Of a stretch of 64,000 nucleotides of DNA, positions 15,801-28,066 are shown one piece after another. The stretch is from Dipylidium caninum (Eukaryota > Platyhelminthes > Cestoda > Cyclophyllidea > Dipylidiidae): NCBI GenBank assembly GCA_017562135.1, contig QEYB01000921.1, forward strand, positions 1,199,624-1,263,623. The letters run 5' to 3'. The notes beneath the pieces are model-generated. The model did not search any database, was not told where the DNA came from, and saw nothing but the letters and a program-made list of their open reading frames with translations. The stretch's first letter is position 1. Each line of letters opens with the position of its first letter. The position numbers and the translations under genes are program-made.

Positions 15801-17865
15801 AAGAGATCGTTTTCTCATTTCTCCCAGGTGTCCACATTCACGACTTCGGACAGTTGGCTCGAGGGCGGCTGTAGCAGTAGCTACGGAGGCGGTTGTGTGT
15901 TACGAGGCTCTTCGACCCTGCCCGCTGGTTTATCTTCATTGAATACGACTCCAGCTTTTCGCAGCACCCTCTTGGTTGGCGACGAGGCGGGCTGTCTCCT
16001 CCTCATTGATCCCCGTGTTAATGGCACTGCTGCCGTGGTGCTTCGTCTCTCCACTGGAGTCGCTATTTCTGGCGCTACCGTCACATCTGCTGCTGCTCCT
16101 CCTACTGAGAACTTACTTCCGCCTCCCTTCGGACTCTCGAAAATTCCTCTCAGACCATGCGACCTTGACAATCTTACTGGTAGTGTTAGACTTCTGCCCT
16201 TTTCATTGTTTTTTACTGACCTTTGGCTTAGTCTCTGCCATCGGTACTGTCATTTTATAATCTACAAATTATTGACTTTATTGCCGCTGCATCTACTCTC
16301 AAAATCGGTGGCTTTAGTGCCCTCACGGTTGAACTGGTCGCCTATTTATTTTTCTATTGGTTTCCAGTCAGGAATATTGTTCACTGAAGATCCATTGCGT
16401 ATGCTCTTTTAATGCGCCTGATAGTCTTACTTCCATCACTTTCAGTCTCACAAGTATAATGACATAACAAATTTCTTTCTCTTTTGTTCGACCATGTATA
16501 ATGACTCGTAGTTCCTTGAGTTCATTTTATTCGCTACGCTCGTTAGGGGTGTGGCAGCAAGAGGTAAGTTTATCTTACCGTCACACTCTGAAAACGCTTA
16601 AATACCCCAATACTTCAGAATAATTAACAAATTAATCACTTACTTGGACTAAAAGCAGGGCCTCGGATCATGTCCTCCAAAGTACTAGACTTATCCCTTC
16701 TCCGTAGTTGCAATGAGGGTGAGAATGAAAGGTCATTCGCATGCGCACTCACCCTGCACCAGTGTAATTTATGATTTTGCAACGGGTAGTGATGTTCAAT
16801 TCTTTCTCTCAGACAATGTGGTTCTGAACGCTTCGGGAGCTCTACGTTGTATGGCGCCCACACCGGAGGACAACAACGCTGTCTTCTGTGGCTTTGCCTC
16901 GGGTCTGGTTTCGCACGTTGATATCCGAACTGGCGGAGTGGTGGCCACTTGGCGTGGACATTCGGACGCTGTTTCCCAAGTAAGCCTTTTATTTTAGCTA
17001 CTTGACAACTTTGCTATTTTATAGTAATTGGTTTCAAAGTTCCGGTCGGCCAATTTGAGCCACTGGAACAAGGATTCTCTTGCTTTTCTAAATAGTGTAG
17101 CTTTATATGGGTTATCGCTGAAAAAAATCATTTTGAATGTGCGAACGCGGGATCAGTTTTTGTCAAGAACACGGGATTTAAATGTCTTTAGACATTGGTA
17201 AGATCAACTTTCTCATAACACCGCTAACATGTTGTTCTCAAAAATTGTGTTACCCCTTCATCTAACTTGTATGCTGAGGTGGAGGAGGACACCTGGGAGG
17301 ATTTTATTTAGTCGTCATATTTACTAAAATGTAGCTATGAATTTGCGAAGACGGTGTTCCATTTTTAATTTATTGCCCCAGTTTGACTCTATTGTTATTC
17401 ACAGCGACTTTCTTTGCGCAGATATTCTGTCATTCCTCGGGTTGGTGTTCAACCACCTCCTTGGATCGCAGTATCGCCTTCTGGCGTTTAGAAGAGGGAT
17501 CCACCGTGCTCAACTGTCATCGCTTTGCTCCTCACTTGACCTCGGGAGGTGGCGTCGGCGAAATCTTCTCCTGTGTCTCTCAACCCCTTCTTGACTTCCT
17601 TTTTATTGCCGGACCTCCACCGACCTCTGCCGCCGGTGCGGATTCAAGTCCTGTCCTCTTGCCCTCCTCGCTCTCTCCTTGCTTTCTCGGCTATTGTGAC
17701 AACGTTCCTCTCGCAGCAACAACTACTGGAGAAACTGATTCTGCCTTTCGACCTTTGGGCAATGTGACACTGCGGGGAGGACAGCTCTCTGCGATGGCGG
17801 TTCTGGCCTTGACAGATGCGATCCTTATTGGCTCGACTTCTGGTCTTCTCAGCCTCTTCTATTAA
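3897..17865 (+). CDS. WDR81: WDR81, BEACH and WD40 protein
   Basis: WDR81 works with WDR91 on endosomes, restraining PI3-kinase activity during early-to-late conversion. Exons: 3897-3994, 4036-4198, 4238-4420, 4465-4695, 5178-5483, 6199-7272, 9228-about 9490, 9558-9882, 11267-11479, 11787-12099, 12165-12287, 12797-13129, 14132-14286, 14356-14527, 14816-15228, 15828-16179, 16659-16718, 16813-16979, 17422-17865. The phases agree, giving roughly 1795 residues (human 1941). Exons 3-4 match the kinase-like segment before BEACH (CFHRRG, LKPKNVFVDE). Exons 5-6 are BEACH: NYDYLMYINRLAGRR, RDLTRTKFRL, TPEECIPEFFTDP and LHHWIDLTFGYK. Middle exons match the helical region (LGPLFTATHLVPSL, FTPEMAYLAYIPL). 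From 14356 WD40 repeats run to the end (GNDRTVHLYSL, FASGLVSHVDIRTG, LDRSIAFWRL). Uncertain points are the donor near 9490 (the frame fits a GC donor) and the donor at 14286. The stop is TAA at 17863-17865. Confidence 0.9.
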
Positions 17866-19434
17866 CTGCCGCAATCCAGAAGCATAATCTCTACCGCTTA
17901 TTTTGTATTTGCTATCATGTATATCTTAATGATTTGTACATGCTAGACTTCTCTGCTTTTGCATCACTTGGCTAATGCTTGCTGTGTTCTTTTTTTGCCA
18001 TGGGCTCCCCTTGTTAAATGCTAGAAAGCGACATTTTTGATGATAAGAATGTTTTTTTGTTTGATCGTCAGGATCTTGAGGTCTTTTCTACCTTCCTCAC
18101 CTTAGCGCCTTTAACTATCTTGTTCTAACCGCGCCTGAAAGTCACTTTCACTAGGTCCTTGGAGAGGCACCTTCACTTATTGGAGGATTCAACTAAATCA
18201 TCAACCTTTATTACTTTATAACCTTGCTAGCTTTCTGGCGCTTGGTGTTTTCTCAACGAACTGGGGTACTCGTGCCACCTTTGCTTGACATATATATTTC
18301 TTTCACTATGGTTACCCTACTAGTTGCTTGTCTTGGGGGCCACCTACGTATTTCTCTATCCGTCAGCATCTTTTGTCTTCTCTTTCAAATACCTTGCCAC
18401 GCTCCGAGTCGGGAATTTGGGGTCTCTGAATTGGAATTTCTTCCTGTCGCGTTTACATCGCCTGCCAACAGCTAATATTAACACAGATTGTAGTTCAAAC
18501 ATTCGTATTTTCCGGTGCTTGGTCTGTTTATGCATGTAGGAAGTCATTTCGGCGTCATTTACAGTGAGTTGCGCCTGAAGCGTCTTCTCCAAACACCTTA
18601 TTTCACATTTACGCTCAAGCATACATTTTTGGTGAATCGTGGGGAAAAATATCTAAATTTTCGCCACAAAACTTAGTCGTGTTGCAGAGATGCGTATGTG
18701 TTGCCATAACGTTGGAATAGCTCTGGAAGTGCCTCGAACCAGGTTTTGCTCACAGATAATTGTAAAAGACTTGACTGACCGATTGCTTCTGCATATCTCT
18801 GCGCACCTTATCTCCTCTCACGAAGAGGTAGTTGGCACCGTGTTGCTAATTCCCTTTTCAAAGTTCAGACTCCGCTGTTGAGAAATGATTTTTCCCAAAT
18901 TTAATTTATGCAACAGTCCAAGATCAACGGACTGCGTGTGGCTTTCCATATGGCACGAACTTTCTACGCAAATTATCAGAGGTGATAGCTACACTTCTTG
19001 CTGCCTGTGCTGTTGTCTCAAGTTGCATTATTCCGATCACTCAGATAACTTCTGAAGTGGGTTATATTTGGCTAGTAATTTCCTCAAAATTGATCAGGCG
19101 TTTTTTTGCTCTCCGGATATTCGTTATGCTCTCCGGATATTCGTTATTTCTCTGACGCAGAACCAAGACTACTTTTAGGACCATCTTCACGGACTGGCAT
19201 TGGCTGACTGTTCCCCTTAAGACTGCAAGCTCTCTGTCACAGAATCGTTCGAAATACTTTATTTGCTACTTCCATGAATAGGATAATTTTGTCACTAACT
19301 TGTTGCAATTGCTTCCTTGATGCTGCCAATCGTCAATCACAGACGCAATTTTTATGACAACCCGCATATGACCTTAACCCTGTTCATTGAGGCAAAGGTA
19401 GCATCCCCTCAATTACTTTTCCTCTTTAATCAAG
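17866..19434 (+). other. Intergenic region between WDR81 and PIN4
   Basis: About 1.57 kb with no supported gene. It should hold the WDR81 3' UTR and the upstream region of PIN4. Short frames here lack family resemblance. A perfect 20-bp tandem duplication lies at 19108-19147. Confidence 0.5.
19108..19147. repeat. Perfect 2 x 20 bp tandem duplication
   Basis: The unit gctctccggatattcgttat occurs twice head to tail with no mismatch, about 290 bp upstream of the PIN4 start codon. Nothing shows a function. It may be a recent slippage or duplication event, or a doubled regulatory element. Confidence 0.9.
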
Positions 19435-21027
19435 ATGCCGAAGGGAAAGGGCGGGTCTGGTAGTGCCAAGGGTGCCGCCAAAGGCGGGGCCTCCGCCTCG
19501 GGAAGCAAGAAGAACGAGGGTGCCGAAGGCTCTTCAAAGGGTTCAGCCAAAGGTGGCACTGCTGTCAAGGTGAGTCATTGCCTTCTCTTTTATATCGCTA
19601 TTTAATAGTCACCTTCCCAGTACTCGCGGCATTTTACTCCTCAAAAGTTGTTATTCCATTTAGGATTTCTAGTTTATAGCTTAAAAACGAAGTGAATGGA
19701 AGTTAATTCACGTTTCTTACGATACCCTTGTCATCTTAAGTTCTCCCTATTCTCTCACTTCTTGAGACGATCTCGTACCGCCTGGGCATTTAAACTCAAC
19801 TTAGCAAAAAGTTTTCGACCTTCGTCCGAAAAGAGAATTAGTCTTAGCCCTGTCAACCATGTTTGTGGATGCCAGCGTCAGCCGGACTTTTTATAATAGG
19901 TGATTCTAAAGAAAGCGAACCTTCGACGGCAGTTGACGAGTTTCTTTCCATGCTCGAATGTCATGTGTGTATGTGGGTTTCAATTTCCCCGTTCACACCA
20001 ACATCTTGGTTGACTGTGTAACAATCTTTATTGATATCTAGGTTTGCGGTTGTAAAAAACAGTAGTTTCTAGAGTGTATCCTGGGCACAATAGAAACCAC
20101 CAAAGTTACGAAGAAGCTACTTTGTGAACATGCTTTTGAGCTGGTTGATTATAGCATGGCAACGTAGAGATAGTAGTTGGCACTAAAAAGTGAAACTTTA
20201 TTCTTTTCCTTTGAGGTACGCCATATTTTGTGTGAGAAACAGAGCAAAGCCCTGGAGGCAATAGAACAATTGAAGAATGGTCAGAAGTTCAACACGGTGG
20301 CTGAACAGTACAGCGAGGATAAGGCTCGATCCGGTGGAGATCTCGGTTGGATGACCCGTGGCTCCATGGTCGGACCATTCCAGGTCAGTTCTTTCGCTCC
20401 ATTAATAAACCTACCTTAATCCAAATCCCGAAAAACCGGCGGTCGTCAGAAAGTCTACCAATTTTTTTTCGTCTCAGGCCAAGAGTTTTTTTCCTATGAC
20501 ATGTTAGTTAATGACAGTAGTTATGTTTATGGCTTAACATCTCACCAGCTTCAACCGCCGGTGCAGATACTTAAACACCGGGATAGTGAACTCGCGTTCC
20601 TATGGTGTGTTTCTCCCATAGCTTCAATTAAAAATAGGTTAATTTTGGTCTGCCATAAAAGATACTCATTGAAGTAAAGTCGTATAAGAAAATGGGAAGT
20701 TCTCCAATACGCCACATTTTGATATCCGTGTGAAATTCCCTATCCGGCTTTCTCACTATTGTTAGATGGTCCCTTTCACAGTCCACTGCATACGCACTAG
20801 CATGTTGAATTTCATCACCACCTCCAGTGTACCTCATTCCGTTTAAATATTCACTTCACTTTAAATCTCAACGCCGCTTAGAATAGCTGCTTCAAGTTCA
20901 TTATTTCCCATTTTAGGAGGCGGCTTTTGCACTGCCAACTTCTACAGTAGACAAACCGGTGTACACGGACCCTCCCGTCAAGACCACATTTGGTTACCAT
21001 GTGATCATGGTTGAGGGCAAGAAGTAG
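19435..21027 (+). CDS. PIN4: Parvulin-type peptidyl-prolyl isomerase PIN4 (Par14)
   Basis: Par14 is a prolyl cis-trans isomerase linked to pre-ribosomes and chromatin. Three exons, all phase 0: 19435-19569, 20216-20383, 20917-21027, giving 136 residues (human 131). Exon 1 encodes the typical basic Gly/Ser/Lys-rich tail ([13 protein letters not shown]). Exons 2-3 encode the parvulin domain: [40 protein letters not shown], then [20 protein letters not shown] and GKK before TAG. The domain is complete. The ATG directly follows an AG preceded by a pyrimidine-rich tract, so the mRNA start may come from cis- or trans-splicing. CLP1 lies downstream and converges, with about 490 bp between the stop codons. 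Confidence 0.96.
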
Positions 21028-21519
21028 GAAGATTTCTCTATTACTCAATGACTAACAATGTAATTAAATATAAACTTCTATCGCCGGTTTGGCGATGCCG
21101 AAATCTCGTGGTGGTAGGGAAAGATGAAGCTCATACTTTTCCTCTAGACGGGGTGGCGTATACAAATTCCGATTCGAGCGGTTTGTCAGTAGAAAATCAC
21201 GAAATAAAGTTGATGTTTGCATTGCGACCTCCCTCCTCATGATAAAAGTCCTCGAAAAGGATGTGACCATTTAACGATCCCTCCAAAGTAGCCAGTTTTG
21301 CAGACACATTTCTAGGGTCATTTTTTTTACTGTTCATACAATATGTGGGGTTCGTGCGTTTCTCCGCTAATAGATATATCGCTTAAGATCATAATTTATC
21401 GTTTCTCGATGGCTGCATTCTACCATTTTAGGACATGGATGTAAAAATAAAAATGGCATATTAAATGCAGGCATTTTACCAAAATAAAAAAAATTCTACA
21501 AAACAGGAAAGATCGGATA
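21028..21519. other. Convergent intergenic region between PIN4 and CLP1
   Basis: About 490 bp between two stop codons facing each other, so it holds two 3' UTRs. An AATAAA lies near 21203 on the plus strand and could serve PIN4. I saw no clear AATAAA for CLP1 on the minus strand. No gene is visible. Confidence 0.5.
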
Positions 21520-23368
21520 TTATGCGCCTTCTGGATCAACATAACAGATAGAAGCAACAAGAAGACAAGAAGGCGGGAGTTCGGGCGAAGGAGAGAGAAC
21601 ATTAAAGAATGTTCGGTCTTCTGCCACAGAGAGGACTACCACAAACCCGAAAACAGGGGAAGAGGCTATTTGATCCGGTTCACACGCTTGTGATACGGCT
21701 AGAAGACGATTTTTCAACGCGTCCCGACTCACCGCCAACGCAATCGGGGCCCTCCAGCCCTGTGTCTCCTCTTCCGCGTCTCTGGCGCCATGAGGGAGCA
21801 AGGCGTCCGGGATGGCTTCAGTGCCCACTTTATACACAGTGTACTGTGGGAGAGAAAAAGCGCCTTCGTTTCCCTGAACGGTGCAAAACTCCCTTCTGTT
21901 CGCAGAAAAGATTGTTTTTGTGATTTGAGACCTATTTACAACAGTATATTTATCCCATTTACGAAAGCCCTATGCAAGCGACAGTAGTTCATGATATGCG
22001 ACCAAACACTCTAGCCTCATTACCTTAAATAACATTAATTAACACAGGTATCCACAGTGAGAAGAGGTGCAAAATTCACCAATCTACAAAGTTCCATATG
22101 AGAAATACTCAACCGAACGGAGGGCAGAATCGGCCCTGTACTACGGACTTTTGGCCACAAACCTTACATTTTTTTCAAAGTTAACATGGCGCGACCTCTA
22201 GGCATACCAGCATGGCAAATACATACAGTCATTTTTGAATTAAATAAAATTAGATCCACTCAGAGGACTTGATAACGATAAAATTAACAAAAATATATAC
22301 GACTAACCTCACTAGCGAGAAGTTTCAAATGATGGGGGTGTAACCGCCGTTTTACATTTTCACCATGAAAGTAGGAGCTGATTCGCAGGTCGCGAAGACG
22401 CATTAGCTGTTTGGGAGTGAAGTTGACAGCACCAGATGATCTGGGGAGTCGAATGATTGTTACGTCTTTAGACAGATCATCTTGCAAAAATGTGCTCAGA
22501 AAGCCGTCCTCGATAACCAGCACTATATCCACCTCAAAAGCAGCAGCGGCCGTTCTAATCGCATCTAAGCCTGCCTGTTTCTTATCCGGTGTCTTTGAGA
22601 AACCGCCCATATTTATTATACATCCACTAGAGAATACTTTGCTATCGTTTTCTGAGCGAATATTAACCAGGTCTGCAAGTTGATTTACCTAAGAACCATT
22701 TAAATGCTATTTAGACAAACCTGTTCTCTAAACAAGTTCAAATTTGCAGATGGATCAAGGTGTCCGAAGCTAAAAACTAGGGGATCTTCTTCAAGGCCCC
22801 AACCTTCCAACAAATCATAAGGTTTAGTGACTGCCATAGCTGCAATAGTTGAAGGAATGCATACCTATGAATAGACATATGAACCCTCACGTACCTGATT
22901 TAGTCCCACATTAAGGTCGACGAGGATGGACTTTGATCCACGTCTAGCTGCGTAATTTGCCAAAGTTCGACAGAGAACGGATTTTCCAACGTTCTCAGGT
23001 CCACAAACGAGAACCCGAGGCCCGCGAGACTGGTCGTCAGAGGCCTTCTTACGTGCTTCTTGAAGATTAGCGTGAATATTCATATAAACGTGGAGAAGAT
23101 CGTGGTCTTCAACAGCATCCATGACGAAAGCATCAAGGCCTGGACCTTTGACAGTGATACTACAGCCATGAAATGTGACAACGGTTCCCCTTTCACCCTC
23201 CTCGAAAACGAGGTCGGTGCCACAAACCAGCTCGGTACCAAATATTTCTGCCTTGCCTGACGTCATAACGATTTTGACCTGCGCATTGGCTTCGTAGCGC
23301 AACATCTGGTACTTCTGGAGTGTATACTCGGTAGCCTGAGGAGCTGGAACGGCGTTCGCAGCGTCCAT
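21520..23368 (-). CDS. CLP1: Polyribonucleotide 5'-hydroxyl-kinase CLP1
   Basis: CLP1 is an RNA 5'-kinase found in mRNA cleavage factor II and in the tRNA splicing endonuclease complex, in the nucleus. Exons on the minus strand, all phase 0: 23368-22895, 22864-22721, 22688-22308, 21843-21520, giving 440 residues (human 425). The N-terminal domain shows AEIFGTELVCGTDLVFEEGE and FHGCSITVKG. Walker A is GPENVGKS at residues 123-130, where human has GPTDVGKS. The middle shows LVDLNVGLNQ and FEVDIVLVIEDG. The C-terminal domain shows YKVGTEAIPDALLPHG and FNVLSPSPELPPSCLLVASI. The gene looks complete. The three introns are 30, 32 and 464 nt. The start was chosen because it gives a family-like N-terminus. 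Confidence 0.96.
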
Positions 23369-23905
23369 AATTCAATCTAACGCGCATTGCTGGTAGCTTC
23401 AACAATCGCAATACTCATTAAGAAAAATATATTTATTATAATAATTTCAACTAATTTCCTAAAGGGAAAATAAACAATACTTTTACCTTGAATGATTATT
23501 GTTTATACACCGGGAGGTTCGAACCGGCAAGGCTGCCGTGAAATTGGTGTCTTTATTTGTTCAGCGGCGCTGGCTATATTTACTATTTATCAATCGTAAA
23601 TTAAGAACGTTGGATGTTAGGTAAAGTAGCCCTACTAGCGCCTACGTCTTTTTGGACGCCACGCCCTACACTTCTACGTTGCGTTTATGTTACCTTGAGG
23701 TAAATCGACTTGTCACACTTCCGTACTATTAAAAACTTCGTCGGATCCCTTCTTTTCCCGCACAACCCCCAAGGCCATCCGTCACATTTAACTCATCCAT
23801 CTGTATTTTTCTCATCTTCTACGTTTCTCGCTAACATTTTGCTTATTTTTTTTGCTTAGATATAAAATACTTTCTCTTGTTATATTATTGATTTATCCTC
23901 CTTAG
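23369..23905. other. Divergent intergenic region between CLP1 and the SAYSD1-like gene
   Basis: About 540 bp separate the CLP1 start (minus) from the next start (plus), so this is probably a shared promoter region. It contains AT-rich stretches and a pyrimidine-rich tract ending in AG right before 23906. A GGTTCGAACC string near 23516 resembles a tRNA T-loop, but no tRNA fold surrounds it. Confidence 0.5.
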
Positions 23906-24745
23906 ATGTCCTACCAAGAGCTGCGCAATGAATTAGAGAATTTAAGAGCTTCTAGAGAAGAGCAGGCGTCACATGTCAAGACTAGTTTAGACATCCCAGG
24001 GCAGCAGGGAGATGCCGAGAAACCACCGCACTTAACCGCCCCTCAGGATCTCTTGGTACGCGATTCATTCCCCCCACTAATGCTTCTAATTAAATTATTT
24101 TTATTTTTAGCAAAGATGTATTTGTATCCTTGTGTGTTAATTGGTTTTCAGTTTCACCAATTACTCCATAATTTTTAGTCAAAAGAAAATTGCCTTTTGT
24201 ATCGCCAATACTAAATAACTGGGACGTTATACTCTTCAACCTCTTGGTATGGAAAGCCTTATTGTACAATTTGTGTCCGACTTACAGCGTAAATCGTGAT
24301 ACCTGTTTACGTTTATCCTAAAAACTGTTGAAGTGATTGTTGTCATTTCGTAATTTATGAATGTTTCAACTACTTATCGAGATATGAAATGTTATCCGGA
24401 TCTATGCCCAAATAATTTACTGTTTTGTGGTACGAGTAATTTTATCAGGTAAACGAAGAAAATCTTTTCGTCTAGCGTTACAGGGGTTCAACTACAATGT
24501 TTCCTTATATCCTTTAGCCAGGAAAGCCGTGGTGGTGGCGCCTGTTTTCGCAAAGTTGGCGTGTGCAATTGGCTTTCACCCTGTTGCTATGGGCAACCCT
24601 CCTTAATGTAGGATTTGGTGCAATTTTTTTCGTTTGCGCCTGTCTTTACTGGCTCTACGCCTGGGGTACATCTACTGAGCATCGTATCCCGCGTCGCAAC
24701 ACCATCTTCGCCGGCTGGTATTATGACAATTCACGTGTCTTTTGA
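23906..24745 (+). CDS. Small membrane protein resembling SAYSD1 (SAYSvFN family)
   Basis: Two exons, 23906-24055 and 24518-24745, join in phase 0 to give 125 residues. The first exon is charged and helix-prone (YQELRNELENLRASREEQ). The second has a basic, Trp-rich stretch (PGKPWWWRLFSQSW) followed by a hydrophobic hairpin-like segment (LLLWATLLNVGFGAIFFV, then CLYWLYAWGT). The FG-x-x-FFV-x4-YWLY-x2-GT spacing closely resembles human SAYSD1, an ER protein reported to act in quality control at ufmylated ribosomes. However, the signature SAYSVFN tail is not present. The protein ends in NSRVF, so it is either truncated, divergent or continued by an exon I did not find. The ATG sits directly after AG, as in PIN4. 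Confidence 0.65.
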
Positions 24746-27700
24746 TCAAAAGACACGCTTTTACTTTATACCTTGACTCTATTTTGCAATTGTGATTGTT
24801 TTTCCTTTTTCGAACAGCTCTCCTATTTATTATAACCTGCCAACAGTTTTCGTTACTGTTACATTGATAACTTTTGCATCGTGATTATCGGTTGTGTCTC
24901 GACTGTGAGCTTTTACATGGTTCTTTCGTCTGTTAGCCTTATGCGAAGTTTGTATTACGGTAATAATGAATTGTGAGGCCATGGAGATAAACTCTTGCAT
25001 GTTCTTAATGCCTATGAAATTAGATTTTTTCGTCTATACAGTCGCTCAGTCCATATACCAAATGCATAAGATTCAATAATCCCGATAATTTATTGTGGCT
25101 CGCCTTTTGTGGTGCATTGTCCAAGACATTGATTTCCTCGAAGCTCCAATACTTGAAAATTTCTGTCACAGAAAAGGTTGTCTGTGTGACATTTTTCTAA
25201 ATAGGTGGATTTAGGTGTAAGTGTATGGAGTTTTGTTGAACGCTTTGAGATGAATGGTGAAAAGTGTTTGGTTCATGGAAGTATTTTGTATAAGTGGTTG
25301 GAGTAAGTGTTTAGGTTCGTCTGTAGACACTTTTAATGCTTACCCTAAAATCGCCGAGATTTTGTGTTTCCCCAAATTCCTATGACAGGTCTTTGGCTTG
25401 TTCGTGTCATCTGATTACCTATCTGGTCTTAATTATAAATTTTTCTTCAGATTCGAATTAACTAGTTATACGATTATGCAGGTAAGGCTCTCTTCATTTT
25501 TTTTATGTCTGAATCTTTTCGGCTCCACCGGTGTCTGTCCGAATGGTGATTTTAATTAACCCTACTGCAGTTTATTTGATCAGTCATAGATTGAATACGA
25601 AAATGGGACAAAGAGCTATTACTACTAATCTGTTTAAATGATCAAGAGTTAGCTTTTTTGGAGGAGTTTTGCTCTCTCCAAACAGTTTTCCTGTCGGGCC
25701 TGATTGGCTTGTTTTTGTGGTCTTTGTTCACATCGGCCATGGGTTCTCTAGGCTTAAAGTTAGCCATTTTATTAACAAAGTGTTTTTCACTACAATTATC
25801 TTGCGGTAACTTCCTTAAAACACAGTCTTCTGATAGATTAATAGTAAACACTATCACATATCACATAGTCTTCTCATCCTTATAAACGGTTGTTATGACA
25901 CTCTGGATTATCAACACCTGTGGAGTTAAACTTCTTTTATTGGCTATGGTCTACGAAGTTGTGAGTGAATAGTAGAGAGACAGGGGCTTTCAAATTTGAG
26001 TTTTACTTATGTATTATGGACGTTCAAAGTGTTTTAGATTAATACCGTGTCCGCCAAATGGCGCGAAAATGTCATTTCCATAATAGATACATCCCATTTA
26101 ACTTTCTTTTTGTCTGAATCTCGCGAACAGTTTCTTTTTTCCTATTATGGTCGATTTTCCCCTAAAAGCGGTGATTCCTTTTGCCTAGCTGACTGACTTT
26201 CAAAGTGCAGGTAGGTGTGGAAACCTCATCATGAGGATTTCGGGTCTAATAGAAATTCCAATTTACTTCGATCTAGAAACGTATTCCTGAGGTATTCAGT
26301 ATGAAGCTAATTGTGGATACGACTCCTTCATAAAATTACAAGAGCGCCTCAAAACACTTGTCTGTTATACGAATACTGTGATATTTAATGACCCCACGGT
26401 ATTTTCACCGAAGATTTGTTTAATTTGGTGTTGCTAATGCGGTTTACATTATTACTGAGAGGCTTTTCTTATTCTTGACACTGATGACTTATTTAGGTTC
26501 ACTTTCCATTGTTGATACAGCTTAACAACACTAATTTTTAAGGGCTTTAGTATAAGCTTTAACGCTATTAATCCTTCTGAACAATTAGCTTTAAGAGTTC
26601 TTCGTCTAGCATGTCGTTGAATAGCGGCTAATTCTTGGCTCTTGTTGCCCTAATCTCTCACACTTCAGTGGCCGTCATTTCTCAACAACAAAATCGGTGG
26701 TGTTAGTATGCTTCTAAGCCTGAATCATTTTATTGCAACTCAAAGGTGAAGTTAAAGTTCATATGTTTGATAGTGTCAATTTTGCAGTGAACCGATGTGT
26801 TTTTTCCAGATGAGTAGGCGAAAACGGTATGGACAAGCTTCCGCCTCATTCTGATTCCCAGCCCCTTTTTATCCATTGCCCTGATGTATTATTAGGGTAC
26901 ATACGATTTGGGGGAATTTCTGATTTCGTTCGTTCATTACTGGGGCCATTGTTACAGAATGACTGTTCATCGTATTGAGTGATAATGCACTTAAGAAAAT
27001 TTGTTAACATCAGTGTTTGGAAAACATGCCGATGAAGGACGATTCGGTTTGGATCGGTAGAAGGATACGTGGGTGAATGCTTTTCGGAATAATTCCAAAG
27101 GGATTGATAAGAAACTTAATTTATTTCTAGTGCTATTTTCAAGGTAGTATAAAGGAGAGCGAAGGCATGGGTTATGTTTGTGACAAACCCTCGCCGAGTA
27201 GCGTCAATTATCCTAGATATTGTCATTCCCTTTTCCGGGTGCAGTTATTATGAACAGGTCATGGGGTTTAGCAACAAAGAAGGTGTATGCGATATGAGAC
27301 CCAGTTCGAGGGGGTTTTAAAACGCTTATTTTAGAGTTTCATAACCATTTTCTCGTAGCCACGGAAGCTTAGGACAAAGTAGCGATGGTGAGGAGAGAGC
27401 GTGCGGAGAATTTCGTACAGGTTACTATGGAGCGATTGAAGCCTAATTGGGTGAGGCCTTGTTTGGTTGGGTCGGGAGGATGAGAATGTTTTGGCTTCTC
27501 GCGACTTAGTAAAGCCTCTCACATTCCAACACATTATGGAGATATTGTGGAGATCACTAGTGAAAATGAGAGATCAGCCATGAAGAAGCATTGCCTAAAT
27601 AGCTGGGGGAGTAGTACTTATCAACGGTTTCTGCCTCTCCGCATAAATACGACTTTAGCGTTCCAAGTTAAAAAACTTTATCCATACGCCAAATTTTGCT

Positions 27701-28066
27701 AGATATCTGGACTTACAAATTACACAAATTCTGCTTTCATTAAATAAAATGTAAAAAAAGAACTGGTAGGTACATGGTTCTTATACCCGAGAGTTAACCA
27801 ATAGCGTCGTATATTACAACGATAGGTCAAGAATTTTTCCCTTTATGAAACTTATATTTCTTGCGGTCTGTTATATTTTAATTGCATAAGGCCCAAGGTC
27901 ACCGCTTCGGACATCAAAATTCTTGCCAGTTATTGGCCGGTTACGCGATTGGGTTTGAAGCGGCCTCCTCCGCACCTTTGTCTCAATGTAGCGCAACCTC
28001 ATTACTTTTTCCTGTTTAATAATACCAGAAGTGTAGTATTTAAGTATTGACCAACTTCTTCCGTAA
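24746..28066. other. 3.3 kb gene-poor AT-rich intergenic region
   Basis: I found no open frame with family resemblance or consistent splice structure on either strand. The short frames read as chance AT-rich sequence. It should contain the 3' UTR of the SAYSD1-like gene and the cyclin Y promoter. Confidence 0.5.

Noticed and set aside
23505..23535. tRNA-like T-loop GGTTCGAACC
   Set aside because: The bases on either side cannot form the T stem, and no anticodon or D arm fits on either strand.
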